A DNA stretch of 64,000 bases from Bacteroides fragilis NCTC 9343 (GTDB lineage: Bacteria > Bacteroidota > Bacteroidia > Bacteroidales > Bacteroidaceae), in contig NC_003228.3 in NCBI RefSeq assembly GCF_000025985.1, positions 4,464,001 to 4,528,000 of the forward strand, read 5' to 3'. Under the pieces are notes generated by a model, which had not been told where the DNA came from, searched no databases, and saw only the letters and a program-made list of their open reading frames with translations. Position numbers and translations under genes: made by a program. Positions 1-7,396 of this stretch are shown here, in pieces (within the stretch, counting starts at the first letter, position 1; every line of letters starts with the position of its first letter).

Positions 1-597
1 AAGCAACTTCTCGGTTTCAAGGTATCCCTCCAAATGCTGGCCGATACTGACCGGACCGACCCCTACAGGCGTACCGGTGAAAAGAAGGTCACCGATTTTC
101 AGAGTCACAAAGCGGCTGACATAAGCAATGATATCGTCTACCCGGAACAGCATATCGGCAGTGTGCCCCTGCTGTACCGTTTTCCCGTCTATATCCAGGT
201 GGAAATGAAGATTCTGCACATCGGCCAGTTGCTCTACCGGTACAAATGTGCCAATGGCAGCGGAACTATCGAAACCTTTACATAATTCCCAAGGATTGCC
301 GGCTTCACGAAACCTGCGCTGTAAATCGCGTGCAGTGAAGTCGATGCCGACTGTCACCGCATCATAATAACGATGAGCAAAGCGTGAAGCTATATTCTTT
401 CCCAAGCGATTGATGCGCACTACCAGTTCTGTTTCATAATGCACTTCATTCGAAAAATCGGGAATAAAGAAAGGTTTGCCATCTTTAAGGATGGCCGAAT
501 CGGGTTTCATGAAAATTACCGGCTCTTTATTCTCCAACGTATGTCCCAGTTCCTCGTTGTGCCGGGCATAATTCATTCCAACAGCTATAATCTTCAT
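1..597 (-). CDS. Fumarylacetoacetate hydrolase family protein (partial)
   Basis: The minus strand is open from an ATG at 597 to the window edge, giving about 199 residues without the C-terminus. It begins MKIIAVGMNYARHNEELGH and continues with the FAH-fold pattern. HYETELVVRI supplies the acidic metal ligands, GIDFTARDLQ the later Asp, and FTGTPVGVGP the active-site loop. Members of this family act as acylpyruvases, 2-keto-4-pentenoate hydratases or oxaloacetate decarboxylases on small diacids, and the exact substrate cannot be told from sequence. The start lies 3 bases after the rex stop codon, so it is probably co-transcribed with rex and could be linked to NADH-responsive control. The family call is firm and the substrate is unknown. 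Confidence 0.85.
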   Translation of the reverse strand, partial: MKIIAVGMNYARHNEELGHTLENKEPVIFMKPDSAILKDGKPFFIPDFSNEVHYETELVVRINRLGKNIASRFAHRYYDAVTVGIDFTARDLQRRFREAGNPWELCKGFDSSAAIGTFVPVEQLADVQNLHFHLDIDGKTVQQGHTADMLFRVDDIIAYVSRFVTLKIGDLLFTGTPVGVGPVSIGQHLEGYLETEKLL

Positions 598-600
598 GCT

Positions 601-1257
601 CTATTCTATTTCATTAAAATTCAAACGATTAAACATAACAGCGAGGTGAGCGTAAAGTGATGTGTTCTGCACCACGATATCTTCCGGAACACGAATACGG
701 AAAGGAGTAAAATTCCAGACGGCTTTAATACCACCGGCCACCATCGTATCTGTAATGCATTGGGCAATCTCGATGGGCACGGTCAGTACACCGATGTGCA
801 CACCGTACTCCTGCATCTTCTTCTGAAAATCGTCAGAGTGGAAAATGGGAATCCCATTGAGCGTAGTGCCTACCAGCGACGGGTTTACATCAAAAGCAGC
901 TACAATCTCCAAGCCGAAATGGCTAAGTCCGGAATCACGCAATAAAGCTCCTCCCAGACTTCCTACACCGAACAGGAAAGCCTTGTGCATATTTGTAAAG
1001 CCAAGAAAATCTTCCAGAACGGCAATCAGCGCATCCACTTCATACCCCACCCGCGTACGACCGGAAATATTAACATACGACAAATCTTTCGCAATCTGCG
1101 AAGCATCGATGTTTATTTCTTTGGAGATCTGGGTAGAAGAGACGTAACGTTCACCTTTCTGCTTCAGCAACTTTACATTCGAAAGATACCAAGGCAGCCG
1201 ACGCAAAGTAGGCTCCGGAACCTTTGTACTGTCTTTATGCTGTATCTGATTGTTCAT
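601..1257 (-). CDS. rex: Redox-sensing transcriptional repressor Rex
   Basis: This 218-residue protein has an N-terminal winged helix (about residues 10-80, with LPWYLSNVKLLKQKGERYVSS) and a Rossmann domain starting at FLFGVGSLGGALL (about 95-105). That domain carries the Gly-rich loop for NAD(H). Rex family repressors sense the NADH/NAD+ ratio and release DNA when NADH rises, controlling fermentation and respiration genes. Length and domain order are normal. An in-frame GTG two codons upstream (1263) is possible, but the ATG at 1257 is preferred because Rex proteins usually start just before this point. It is followed at once by the FAH-family gene. I could not identify a clear Rex operator in front of it. 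Confidence 0.93.
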   Translation of the reverse strand: MNNQIQHKDSTKVPEPTLRRLPWYLSNVKLLKQKGERYVSSTQISKEINIDASQIAKDLSYVNISGRTRVGYEVDALIAVLEDFLGFTNMHKAFLFGVGSLGGALLRDSGLSHFGLEIVAAFDVNPSLVGTTLNGIPIFHSDDFQKKMQEYGVHIGVLTVPIEIAQCITDTMVAGGIKAVWNFTPFRIRVPEDIVVQNTSLYAHLAVMFNRLNFNEIE

Positions 1258-1384
1258 AGTCACTTCATTCTGCTTTTACATTAGCGATTGACAAAATTAC
1301 ACTATTTTTTCCGAAATGCCATAAGGATGTCATAGAAGCTTAACATAATTTCTACATACAAAAACGCCCGGGGACACTTAATAG

Positions 1385-1416
1385 TTTGCAAGGTTCGGAA
1401 CAATATATTATTTTTG
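1385..1416 (+). promoter_or_regulatory. Bacteroidetes-type promoter for the SUI1 gene
   Basis: TTTG at 1385-1388 and TATTTTTG (TAnnTTTG) at 1409-1416 are separated by 20 bases, matching the Bacteroidetes primary sigma consensus. Transcription should start a few bases later, shortly upstream of the ATG at 1440. Confidence 0.6.
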
Positions 1417-1439
1417 AACTTAATTAATAGACTGGAATA

Positions 1440-1790
1440 ATGAAGAACAGCGATTGGAAAGACCGGCTGAACGTGGTTTACTCCACCAACCCGGATTATA
1501 ATTATGAGATGGATGATGACGAAGAGCAAGTAACCCTGGAACCGTCACAACAGAACTTACGGGTGCAATTGGATCGGAAAAACCGGGGCGGCAAAGTCGT
1601 AACCCTAATTACCGGCTTTGTCGGCACCGAGAACGACCTGAAAGATTTGGGAAAACTCCTCAAGACGAAATGTGGAGTAGGCGGATCGGCTAAAGACGGA
1701 GAGATTATCGTTCAGGGAAACTTCAAACAAAAAATAGTAGAACTGCTGAAGAAAGAAGGATATACGAAAACAAAAGCAGTAGGAGGATAA
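1440..1790 (+). CDS. SUI1/YciH-family translation initiation factor
   Basis: A 116-residue protein with an acidic N-terminal third (DDDEEQ) and a C-terminal SUI1/eIF1-like domain (about residues 35-112). The domain carries KVVTLITGFVG, DLKDLGKLLKTKCGVGGSAK and the GEIIVQGNFKQKIVELL strand-helix. Bacterial YciH proteins resemble eIF1 and act in start-codon fidelity in vitro. Their cellular role is less settled than that of IF3. It is a lone plus-strand gene between minus-strand operons, with its own recognisable promoter. Length and motif content are typical. Confidence 0.9.
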   Translation: MKNSDWKDRLNVVYSTNPDYNYEMDDDEEQVTLEPSQQNLRVQLDRKNRGGKVVTLITGFVGTENDLKDLGKLLKTKCGVGGSAKDGEIIVQGNFKQKIVELLKKEGYTKTKAVGG

Positions 1791-1920
1791 GGGGAAACAA
1801 ATCCCACTTGAAACAGGTCCGGCAAAATGTAAACAAGTTCCGGATCCATTCACTTCATACGCAAAAGTTCTTGTCCCGGATTCTGCGTAAACAGATAACC
1901 GTAACATTACGGACAGTCAC

Positions 1921-1957
1921 AAAAAACGGCCGCTACAGACTTTCTGTGCGGCCGTTT
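1921..1957 (-). terminator. Rho-independent terminator after tsf
   Basis: AAACGGCCGC (1924-1933) pairs with GCGGCCGTTT (1948-1957). Read on the minus strand, the hairpin is followed by a T6 run at 1921-1926. It lies 23 bases beyond the tsf stop codon. It may also stop plus-strand transcripts of the SUI1 gene, but the T-run favours the minus strand. Confidence 0.8.
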
Positions 1958-1979
1958 CTATATTCTTGATTCCTTGAGA

Positions 1980-2972
1980 TTATTCAGCTCTCAAAGTGAA
2001 ACGTTTGAAATCAACAACCTTCAATTCAGGATCAGCTTCTTTCAACACTTCTCTCACTGTCTTCTTGGCATCCATGATGTCTTCCTGATTCAGCAAGCAA
2101 ACTTCTTTCAAGAACTTAGCCAAACGTCCTTTAGCAATGTTCTGAATCATTTGTTCAGGCATATTTGCAGCCTTCTCAGCTGAAACAGTAGCAATGATTT
2201 CTTTTGCCTTTGCAACATCTTCAGCTGTAATCCAGCCTTTAGCCATGTTGCTTTCCATGTGGTCTTCACTGTCCACATGAGCCGGATTGATATTAGCTTT
2301 CTTCAAAGCAGCTTCTACAGCTTTCTGCACCTGTTCTACTTTAGTCTTTTCAACAGCCACTTCGATTTCTTTCTGCTTCACTTCTTCAGAAACACCATCT
2401 TCATCAACTGCGATCGGATTCATAGCAGCAACCTGCATAGCTACTTGCTTAGCCAGCTGCTCGTCAACTTTCTTGTTGAAAGCAACCATGGTGCAAAGAC
2501 CGTTTCTGTTCATATGGTTGTAAGCAGCAATTGTAGCGCCTTCCAAAACCATGTAACCATCCAACTCCATCTTTTCACCAGTGATACCGGTTCTGTCTGT
2601 TACAGCCTGAGCTACAGTAGCATCACCCATCGGAAGAGCCAAAACTTCTTCCAGAGTCTTGCACTTGTTAGCTACAGCAGCGTCCAGAATATCCTGAGTC
2701 AGTTTCACGAAGTCAGCATTCTGAGCAACAAAGTCAGTTTCGCACTTCAAAGCGATGATAGCACCGAAACCTTCTTCTACTTTTACCAAAACACAACCTT
2801 CAGAAGCCTCACGGTCAGAACGTTTTGCAGCAACTGCCTGTCCTTTTTCGCGGATGATCTTCATTGCTTTGTCGAAATCGCCTTCAGCATCAGTCAACGC
2901 ATTTTTGCAGTCCATCATACCAGCACCGGTCATTTTGCGGAGCTTGGTTATATCAGCCATTGTTACAGCCAT
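1980..2972 (-). CDS. tsf: Translation elongation factor Ts
   Basis: A 330-residue EF-Ts, the guanine nucleotide exchange factor for EF-Tu. The N-terminal UBA-like module (about 6-55, LRKMTGAGMMDCKNAL) is followed by the conserved TDFVAQN motif (about 79-85) that contacts EF-Tu. The protein has the longer middle dimerisation region usual in Bacteroidetes. An alternative ATG lies four codons in (MADITKL), and the upstream ATG is kept because MAVTMADI is the form I recall for Bacteroides. It follows rpsB with a strong hairpin between the two genes, so the levels of the two products may be uncoupled. Confidence 0.97.
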   Translation of the reverse strand: MAVTMADITKLRKMTGAGMMDCKNALTDAEGDFDKAMKIIREKGQAVAAKRSDREASEGCVLVKVEEGFGAIIALKCETDFVAQNADFVKLTQDILDAAVANKCKTLEEVLALPMGDATVAQAVTDRTGITGEKMELDGYMVLEGATIAAYNHMNRNGLCTMVAFNKKVDEQLAKQVAMQVAAMNPIAVDEDGVSEEVKQKEIEVAVEKTKVEQVQKAVEAALKKANINPAHVDSEDHMESNMAKGWITAEDVAKAKEIIATVSAEKAANMPEQMIQNIAKGRLAKFLKEVCLLNQEDIMDAKKTVREVLKEADPELKVVDFKRFTLRAE

Positions 2973-3017
2973 AATATCTTTTATATTTTAAAATGAATAA
3001 TCGTTTTGAATAAACAA

Positions 3018-3089
3018 AATGTGCCAATCTGCCAATCAAAATGCCCACACCCTTACAGATGCGTCGGCACATTAGCAAATTGGCACATT
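3018..3089 (-). terminator. Hairpin between rpsB and tsf (attenuator or partial terminator)
   Basis: AATGTGCCAAT (3018-3028) pairs exactly with ATTGGCACATT (3079-3089), and the pairing extends inward through a second imperfect stem. On the minus strand it is followed by a T-rich stretch (TTTTGTTTATT). It sits inside the rpsB-tsf intergenic space, so it could act as a partial terminator or a processing site. Confidence 0.6.
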
Positions 3090-3095
3090 ATTATA

Positions 3096-3932
3096 TTAAG
3101 CCTCTTCGTCTTCTTTCAGGAAAGCAGCAGCTTTAGCTGCGTTGATTGCTTCTTCGTCAGATTTATCGAGTCTAGCCTTAGCTGATTTCTTTTTGCCCTT
3201 GTTAGCAGGAGCTTCACCGGCAGCTTCCATATCGATCTTTTCAGCTTTTCTTTCTTCCAGACCTTCGATCATTGCAGCACAGCAAGCATCGAGGATAACT
3301 TCTACTGATTTAGTAGCGTCATCATTTGCCGGAATTACGAAGTCAATGTTTGTAGGATCCGAGTTAGTATCAACGATACCAAATACAGGAATACCCAAAC
3401 GGTTAGCTTCGCGAACAGCGATATTTTCTTTCATTACATCGATAACGAACAAAGCAGACGGCAGACGAGTCAGGTCAGCGATAGAACCCAAAGTCTTGTC
3501 CAGCTTAGCACGCTGACGAGAAATCTGAAGAATTTCTCTCTTTGACAAGTTTGAGTAAGTACCATCAGCAGTCAACTTGTCGATAGTAGTCATCTTCTTC
3601 ACTGCCTTACGGATAGTAGGGAAGTTAGTTAACATACCACCCGGCCAACGTTCGATAACATAAGGCATGTTTACAGATGCAGCTTTTTCAGCCACTACCT
3701 GTTTAGCTTGTTTTTTAGTAGCAACAAAAAGGACTTTCTTGCCTGATTTTGCAATCTGTTTCAGAGCCTCTGCGGCTTCATCAACTTTTGCAACTGTTTT
3801 GTGGAGGTCAATGATATGAATACCATTGCGTTCCATAAAAATATAAGGAGCCATTGCAGGGTTCCACTTTCTTTTAAGGTGTCCGAAGTGGCAACCGGCT
3901 TCCAATAATGTATCAAAATTTGTTCTTGACAT
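3096..3932 (-). CDS. rpsB: 30S ribosomal protein S2
   Basis: A 278-residue S2. The hallmark start is FDTLLEAGCHFGHLKRKWNP, followed by MAPYIFMERNGIHIIDL, RWPGGMLTNF and FGIVDTNSDPTNIDFVIPAND. The C-terminus beyond residue 225 is a Lys/Ala/Glu-rich tail, longer than in E. coli and usual in Bacteroidetes. S2 binds late to the 30S subunit next to S1. The gene lies in the order rplM-rpsI-rpsB-tsf. A structured 120-base leader in front of it suggests separate feedback control. Confidence 0.98.
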   Translation of the reverse strand: MSRTNFDTLLEAGCHFGHLKRKWNPAMAPYIFMERNGIHIIDLHKTVAKVDEAAEALKQIAKSGKKVLFVATKKQAKQVVAEKAASVNMPYVIERWPGGMLTNFPTIRKAVKKMTTIDKLTADGTYSNLSKREILQISRQRAKLDKTLGSIADLTRLPSALFVIDVMKENIAVREANRLGIPVFGIVDTNSDPTNIDFVIPANDDATKSVEVILDACCAAMIEGLEERKAEKIDMEAAGEAPANKGKKKSAKARLDKSDEEAINAAKAAAFLKEDEEA

Positions 3933-3974
3933 CTTGTTTTTTCTTTAAATCGTTTACTTTCTTTTTTGTTTTTT

Positions 3975-4023
3975 CTAAACCAACCGCCGGGTAGCCTGTA
4001 TAGTAAGAGTCCCGGTAGTTTAG
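3975..4023 (-). promoter_or_regulatory. Structured leader upstream of rpsB (possible S2 autoregulatory RNA)
   Basis: In the rpsI-rpsB gap, CTAAAC (3975-3980) pairs with GTTTAG (4018-4023) and CCGGG (3987-3991) with CCCGG (4011-4015). On the minus strand it is followed by A-rich sequence, not a T-run, so it is not a terminator. Ribosomal protein operons often carry such leaders bound by their own product. That role is inference here. Confidence 0.45.
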
Positions 4024-4052
4024 ATACTAAACATCTTCCGTCAGGCAGCCCA

Positions 4053-4439
4053 TTAACGCTTGCTGAACTGGAATCTTCTACGAGCTTTCGGCTGACCCGG
4101 TTTCTTACGTTCAACAGAACGAGGATCACGTGTCATGAAGCCTTCAGAACGAAGTGCCGGCTTATCTTCAGCGTTGATCTTAACCAGTGCACGGGCAATA
4201 GCTAAACGCAAAGCCTGAGACTGACCAGTAAAACCACCACCGCACAGGTTCACTTTGATGTCATACTTCTCAGCAACACCAAGCTTGTTCAATGGTTGTT
4301 TAACAACATACTGAAGAATAGTTGATGGAAAGTACTCTGCAAGGTCTCTCTTGTTAATAGTAATCTTTCCTGTACCTTCGCTTACGAATACGCGTGCAAT
4401 AGCACGTTTACGTCTGCCTAATGCATTTACTACTTCCAT
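4053..4439 (-). CDS. rpsI: 30S ribosomal protein S9
   Basis: A 128-residue S9. It starts MEVVNALGRRKRAIARVFV, has the GGGFTGQSQALRLAIARALV core, and ends in the basic tail KPGQPKARRRFQFSKR. The final Arg of that tail reaches the P-site tRNA anticodon loop. It starts 6 bases after rplM, the standard L13-S9 pair, so the two are translated from one mRNA. Confidence 0.98.
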   Translation of the reverse strand: MEVVNALGRRKRAIARVFVSEGTGKITINKRDLAEYFPSTILQYVVKQPLNKLGVAEKYDIKVNLCGGGFTGQSQALRLAIARALVKINAEDKPALRSEGFMTRDPRSVERKKPGQPKARRRFQFSKR

Positions 4440-4445
4440 TATATC

Positions 4446-4907
4446 TTATTTAAGTGAGTTTATATCAATTGCTTTCGGGTTCTGAGCATCGTGTTTGTGT
4501 TCGCTACCTGCGTAAACATACATATTGCTCAGCAACTTAGCTCCCAGTCTGTTCTTCGGAAGCATGCCCTTCACTACTTTTCTCAGTAATCTGTCTTCAC
4601 CGTTAGGTTTGGCGATCAAACGAGCAGGAGTCATTTCTCTCTGACCACCCGGGTAGCCAGTATAAGACAAATAAACTCTGTCATTCCATTTGTTACCACT
4701 TAATTTAACTTTGTCTGCATTGATGATAATAACGTTATCACCGCAGTCTACATGAGGAGTAAAGTTTGGTTTATACTTTCCTCTCAACAGTTTCGCAACT
4801 TTTGCTCCCAGACGACCTAAAGTTTGGTCTGTAGCATCAACGATAACCCATTCTTTGGTTACAGTTGCCTTGTTTGCAGAAATGGTCTTGTAACTTAAAG
4901 TATCCAC
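4446..4907 (-). CDS. rplM: 50S ribosomal protein L13
   Basis: A 153-residue L13 with the diagnostic stretches WVIVDATDQTLGRLGAKVAKLLRGK, GDNVIIINADKVKLSGNKW and MLPKNRLGAKLLSNMYVYAGSEHKHDAQNPK. L13 is an early 23S-binding assembly protein. It is the first gene of the ribosomal block, with a good promoter at 5034-5064 and a structured leader of about 120 bases before its ATG. Confidence 0.98.
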   Translation of the reverse strand: MDTLSYKTISANKATVTKEWVIVDATDQTLGRLGAKVAKLLRGKYKPNFTPHVDCGDNVIIINADKVKLSGNKWNDRVYLSYTGYPGGQREMTPARLIAKPNGEDRLLRKVVKGMLPKNRLGAKLLSNMYVYAGSEHKHDAQNPKAIDINSLK

Positions 4908-5027
4908 TCTTAATTTGTTTTTTAAATGTTACTACTAAAAATTTTCTTCACCACTTATCAACCTTCCCCGGACAAAGGAAGATTAACTTGCTATGAATTA
5001 ATCTCTTATCCTTTTGAGATAATAATC
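4908..5027 (-). promoter_or_regulatory. 5' leader of the rplM-rpsI operon (possible L13 leader RNA)
   Basis: About 120 transcribed bases lie between the predicted start and rplM. On the minus strand they contain two short hairpins: ATCTC/GAGAT with a 10-base loop, and CTTCC/GGAAG. An L13 ribosomal leader has been proposed in Bacteroidia. I cannot run a covariance search, so the assignment is tentative. Confidence 0.4.
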
Positions 5028-5033
5028 GGCTTG

Positions 5034-5064
5034 CAAAAGTACGGCTTTTCTTTGAATTGGCAAA
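5034..5064 (-). promoter_or_regulatory. Promoter of the rplM-rpsI-rpsB-tsf block
   Basis: On the minus strand TTTG (5061-5064) and TACTTTTG (TAnnTTTG, 5034-5041) are separated by 19 bases, an excellent match to the Bacteroidetes consensus. It lies about 130 bases upstream of the rplM ATG. Confidence 0.75.
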
Positions 5065-5141
5065 CTATTTCTGTCTTTTTTTGGATTTATCCGGTTGATA
5101 ACGAGCCACAAGCTATCTGCCGTAAAAGCGCCCAACAAGAC

Positions 5142-5216
5142 AAAAAAAGACTGCAGGCAACAAGCCACACACGATCAATGCTACAATACATAATCGGCAG
5201 CTTGCTACCTGCAGTC
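5142..5216 (-). terminator. Terminator after the DUF4488 gene
   Basis: GACTGCAGG (5149-5157) pairs with CCTGCAGTC (5208-5216), with a further AAGC/GCTT pairing inside. On the minus strand the stem is followed by T7 (5142-5148). It insulates the DUF4488 gene from the ribosomal promoter downstream. Confidence 0.75.
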
Positions 5217-5240
5217 CGTAAGTCGATCTTATAATCTGAA

Positions 5241-5729
5241 TTATCTTACAATGTCTTCCGGGAATTTGTCCGGCATCTCAATACGTTTCCAAGTCTCTTT
5301 ATACCAGCAATTCAGTTCATTGCCATTCAGATCCTTCTCTATAAAATATTTAAGATGCAATACTTTATCATCAACGAGTTCGAAAGTAAGAACATTATCC
5401 TGATTGTCGAGCATCGGCAAATGAATATTCTTTTCAATGCTTTCAGCGTATGTATGATCCGACAACTGCTCGTAGCTACCATACCCCGTTATAATAGCAT
5501 CTGCTCCGGGACGAATCGTGAAATTCACAATTCTTCCATCGTCACTCAGTACTTTGAAAGTATTACTCGGTTTAAGTACACCCGGAGCATCCGGACTTTC
5601 TGAAACATAGTGGCACAATTGCCAGATTCCTTTCAGATTAGCTGGCTTAAAGTTAGCCTTTTGTGCCATCACATTTGTTACCGCAAACAGCATCGCCGCC
5701 AGCATGGTAAAGAAATAAAGCTTTTTCAT
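5241..5729 (-). CDS. Secreted DUF4488-family protein
   Basis: A 162-residue protein with a clear signal peptide ([23 protein letters not shown], cleavage about residue 22). A single small domain follows, beginning [19 protein letters not shown] and ending [11 protein letters not shown]. The opening LKGxWxLCxYV and closing ETWxRI resemble the DUF4488 family of Bacteroidales, predicted to be small lipocalin-like periplasmic proteins of unknown function. It is monocistronic: a terminator follows it and asnS, upstream, has its own terminator. A TATATTTG -7-like box lies at 5773-5780 on the minus strand. No enzymatic residues are recognisable. Confidence 0.7.
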   Translation of the reverse strand: MKKLYFFTMLAAMLFAVTNVMAQKANFKPANLKGIWQLCHYVSESPDAPGVLKPSNTFKVLSDDGRIVNFTIRPGADAIITGYGSYEQLSDHTYAESIEKNIHLPMLDNQDNVLTFELVDDKVLHLKYFIEKDLNGNELNCWYKETWKRIEMPDKFPEDIVR

Positions 5730-5816
5730 ATCTGTACGATTTTAGTTAACACTTTAATTCATCTGTCTGTCACAAATATAAAGATTTCTTTTATAAAAAT
5801 AGCAATCTAAAGACAT

Positions 5817-5852
5817 AAAAAAACTCGCATAATCAAAAGAATATGCGAGTTT
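5817..5852 (-). terminator. Terminator after asnS
   Basis: AAACTCGCATA (5821-5831) pairs with TATGCGAGTTT (5842-5852). On the minus strand the stem runs into a T7 tract (5817-5823). It lies about 35 bases past the asnS stop codon. Confidence 0.8.
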
Positions 5853-5886
5853 CTTATCATTTGTATGAATATTCAGATATGATTCA

Positions 5887-7290
5887 TTAAAAATCGGCAT
5901 TACGTGGGGTACGCGGGAACGGAATTACATCGCGGATATTAGACATACCCGTCACGAAGAGCAACAAGCGTTCAAATCCCAGTCCGAATCCGGAGTGAGG
6001 ACAAGTACCGAACTTACGAGTATCCAGATACCACCACATATCCTTCATCGGAATATGCATTTCTTCAATACGCGTCATCAATTTGTTATAATCAGACTCA
6101 CGTTCCGAACCGCCAATGATCTCTCCGATTTTAGGGAAAAGTACATCCATGGCACGCACAGTCTTACCATCCTCATTCTGTTTCATATAGAAGGCCTTTA
6201 TTTCCTTCGGATAGTCAGTCAGGATCACCGGACGTTTAAAGTGGTCTTCCACCAGATAACGCTCGTGTTCAGAAGCCAAATCAACTCCCCAGTAAACCGG
6301 GAATTCGAATTTATGTCCTTTGGCAACAGCTTCTTCCAGTATTTTAATACCTTCCGTGTATGGCAGACGGACGAAGTCTTCTTTAAGTACACCTTCCAAA
6401 CGTTCAATTAATCCTTTATCGAACATGTCGTTCAGGAATTTCACATCATCTGCGCAGTTATCCAAAGCCCATCTCACACAATATTTAATGAACTCTTCAG
6501 CCAAATCCATATTCTCCTGAATTTCGTTGAAAGCTACCTCCGGTTCAATCATCCAAAACTCGGCCAAGTGACGCGGAGTGTTAGAATTTTCGGCACGGAA
6601 AGTAGGACCAAACGTATAGATTGCACCTAAAGCGGTAGCAGCTAACTCACCTTCCAACTGTCCCGAAACAGTCAAACTGGCTTGTTTGCCAAAGAAGTCA
6701 TCATCATACACGATAGAACCGTTTGCATCTTTTTTCAGATCATACAGGTTCATGGTAGTCACCTGAAACATCTGTCCGGCACCTTCACAGTCAGACGCTG
6801 TAATGATAGGTGTATGAAAATAGAAGAATCCCTTTTCATGGAAGAATTTATGGATAGCAATAGCCATATTGTGACGAATACGGAATACTGCTCCAAAAGT
6901 ATTGGTACGCGGACGCAAATGGGCTATCTCACGCAAAAACTCCATAGAGTGCCCTTTCTTCTGTAGTGGATACGTATTGTCACAAGTTCCCAGCACTTCA
7001 ATTTCACGAGCCTGCACTTCAGCCTTCTGTCCGGCGCCTACCGACTCCGTCAACACACCGTTCACGCTCAGACAAGCACCGGTCGTGATTTGCTTCAGCA
7101 TCTCTTCATCAAAGTTCGCCAGATCGACTACGACCTGCACATTATTTATTGTAGAACCGTCATTCAGTGCGATAAAGTTAACTTGTTTGCTGCCTCTGCG
7201 GGTGCGAACCCATCCTTTCACATTGACCATAGCGCCAAAATCTTCGCGCTTCATCAGGTCGACAATTTTTGTTCTACTAATCTTTTCCAT
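5887..7290 (-). CDS. asnS: Asparaginyl-tRNA synthetase
   Basis: A 467-residue class II aminoacyl-tRNA synthetase. An N-terminal OB-fold anticodon domain (about 1-110, [25 protein letters not shown]) precedes the catalytic core. Motif 2 is [25 protein letters not shown] and motif 3 is [15 protein letters not shown] near the C-terminus. The AsnRS-type [11 protein letters not shown] distinguishes it from AspRS. It charges tRNA-Asn with asparagine. It lies downstream of the pseudouridine synthase gene on the same strand, separated by about 106 bases that contain a strong hairpin. Confidence 0.97.
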   Translation of the reverse strand: MEKISRTKIVDLMKREDFGAMVNVKGWVRTRRGSKQVNFIALNDGSTINNVQVVVDLANFDEEMLKQITTGACLSVNGVLTESVGAGQKAEVQAREIEVLGTCDNTYPLQKKGHSMEFLREIAHLRPRTNTFGAVFRIRHNMAIAIHKFFHEKGFFYFHTPIITASDCEGAGQMFQVTTMNLYDLKKDANGSIVYDDDFFGKQASLTVSGQLEGELAATALGAIYTFGPTFRAENSNTPRHLAEFWMIEPEVAFNEIQENMDLAEEFIKYCVRWALDNCADDVKFLNDMFDKGLIERLEGVLKEDFVRLPYTEGIKILEEAVAKGHKFEFPVYWGVDLASEHERYLVEDHFKRPVILTDYPKEIKAFYMKQNEDGKTVRAMDVLFPKIGEIIGGSERESDYNKLMTRIEEMHIPMKDMWWYLDTRKFGTCPHSGFGLGFERLLLFVTGMSNIRDVIPFPRTPRNADF

Positions 7291-7330
7291 ACAACTATTT
7301 TATATACATTATTATATATAGTAGCCAGAA

Positions 7331-7367
7331 GTCAGCAACCGGGAGTGACAAACGCCCGGTTACTGAC
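7331..7367. other. Hairpin between the pseudouridine synthase gene and asnS
   Basis: GTCAG-x-AACCGGG (7331-7343) pairs with CCCGGTT-x-CTGAC (7355-7367), giving 12 paired bases with one mismatch. Neither strand has a good T-run after it. It may be a weak terminator, an RNA processing site or a stability element. Confidence 0.45.
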
Positions 7368-7396
7368 CACTGACTGCCATCTTCTAAATTCTTTTA

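Noticed and set aside
2259..2996. A 245-codon plus-strand open frame
   Set aside because: It lies opposite tsf, whose protein is unmistakable, and its own translation is Phe/Ser/His-rich with no family features.
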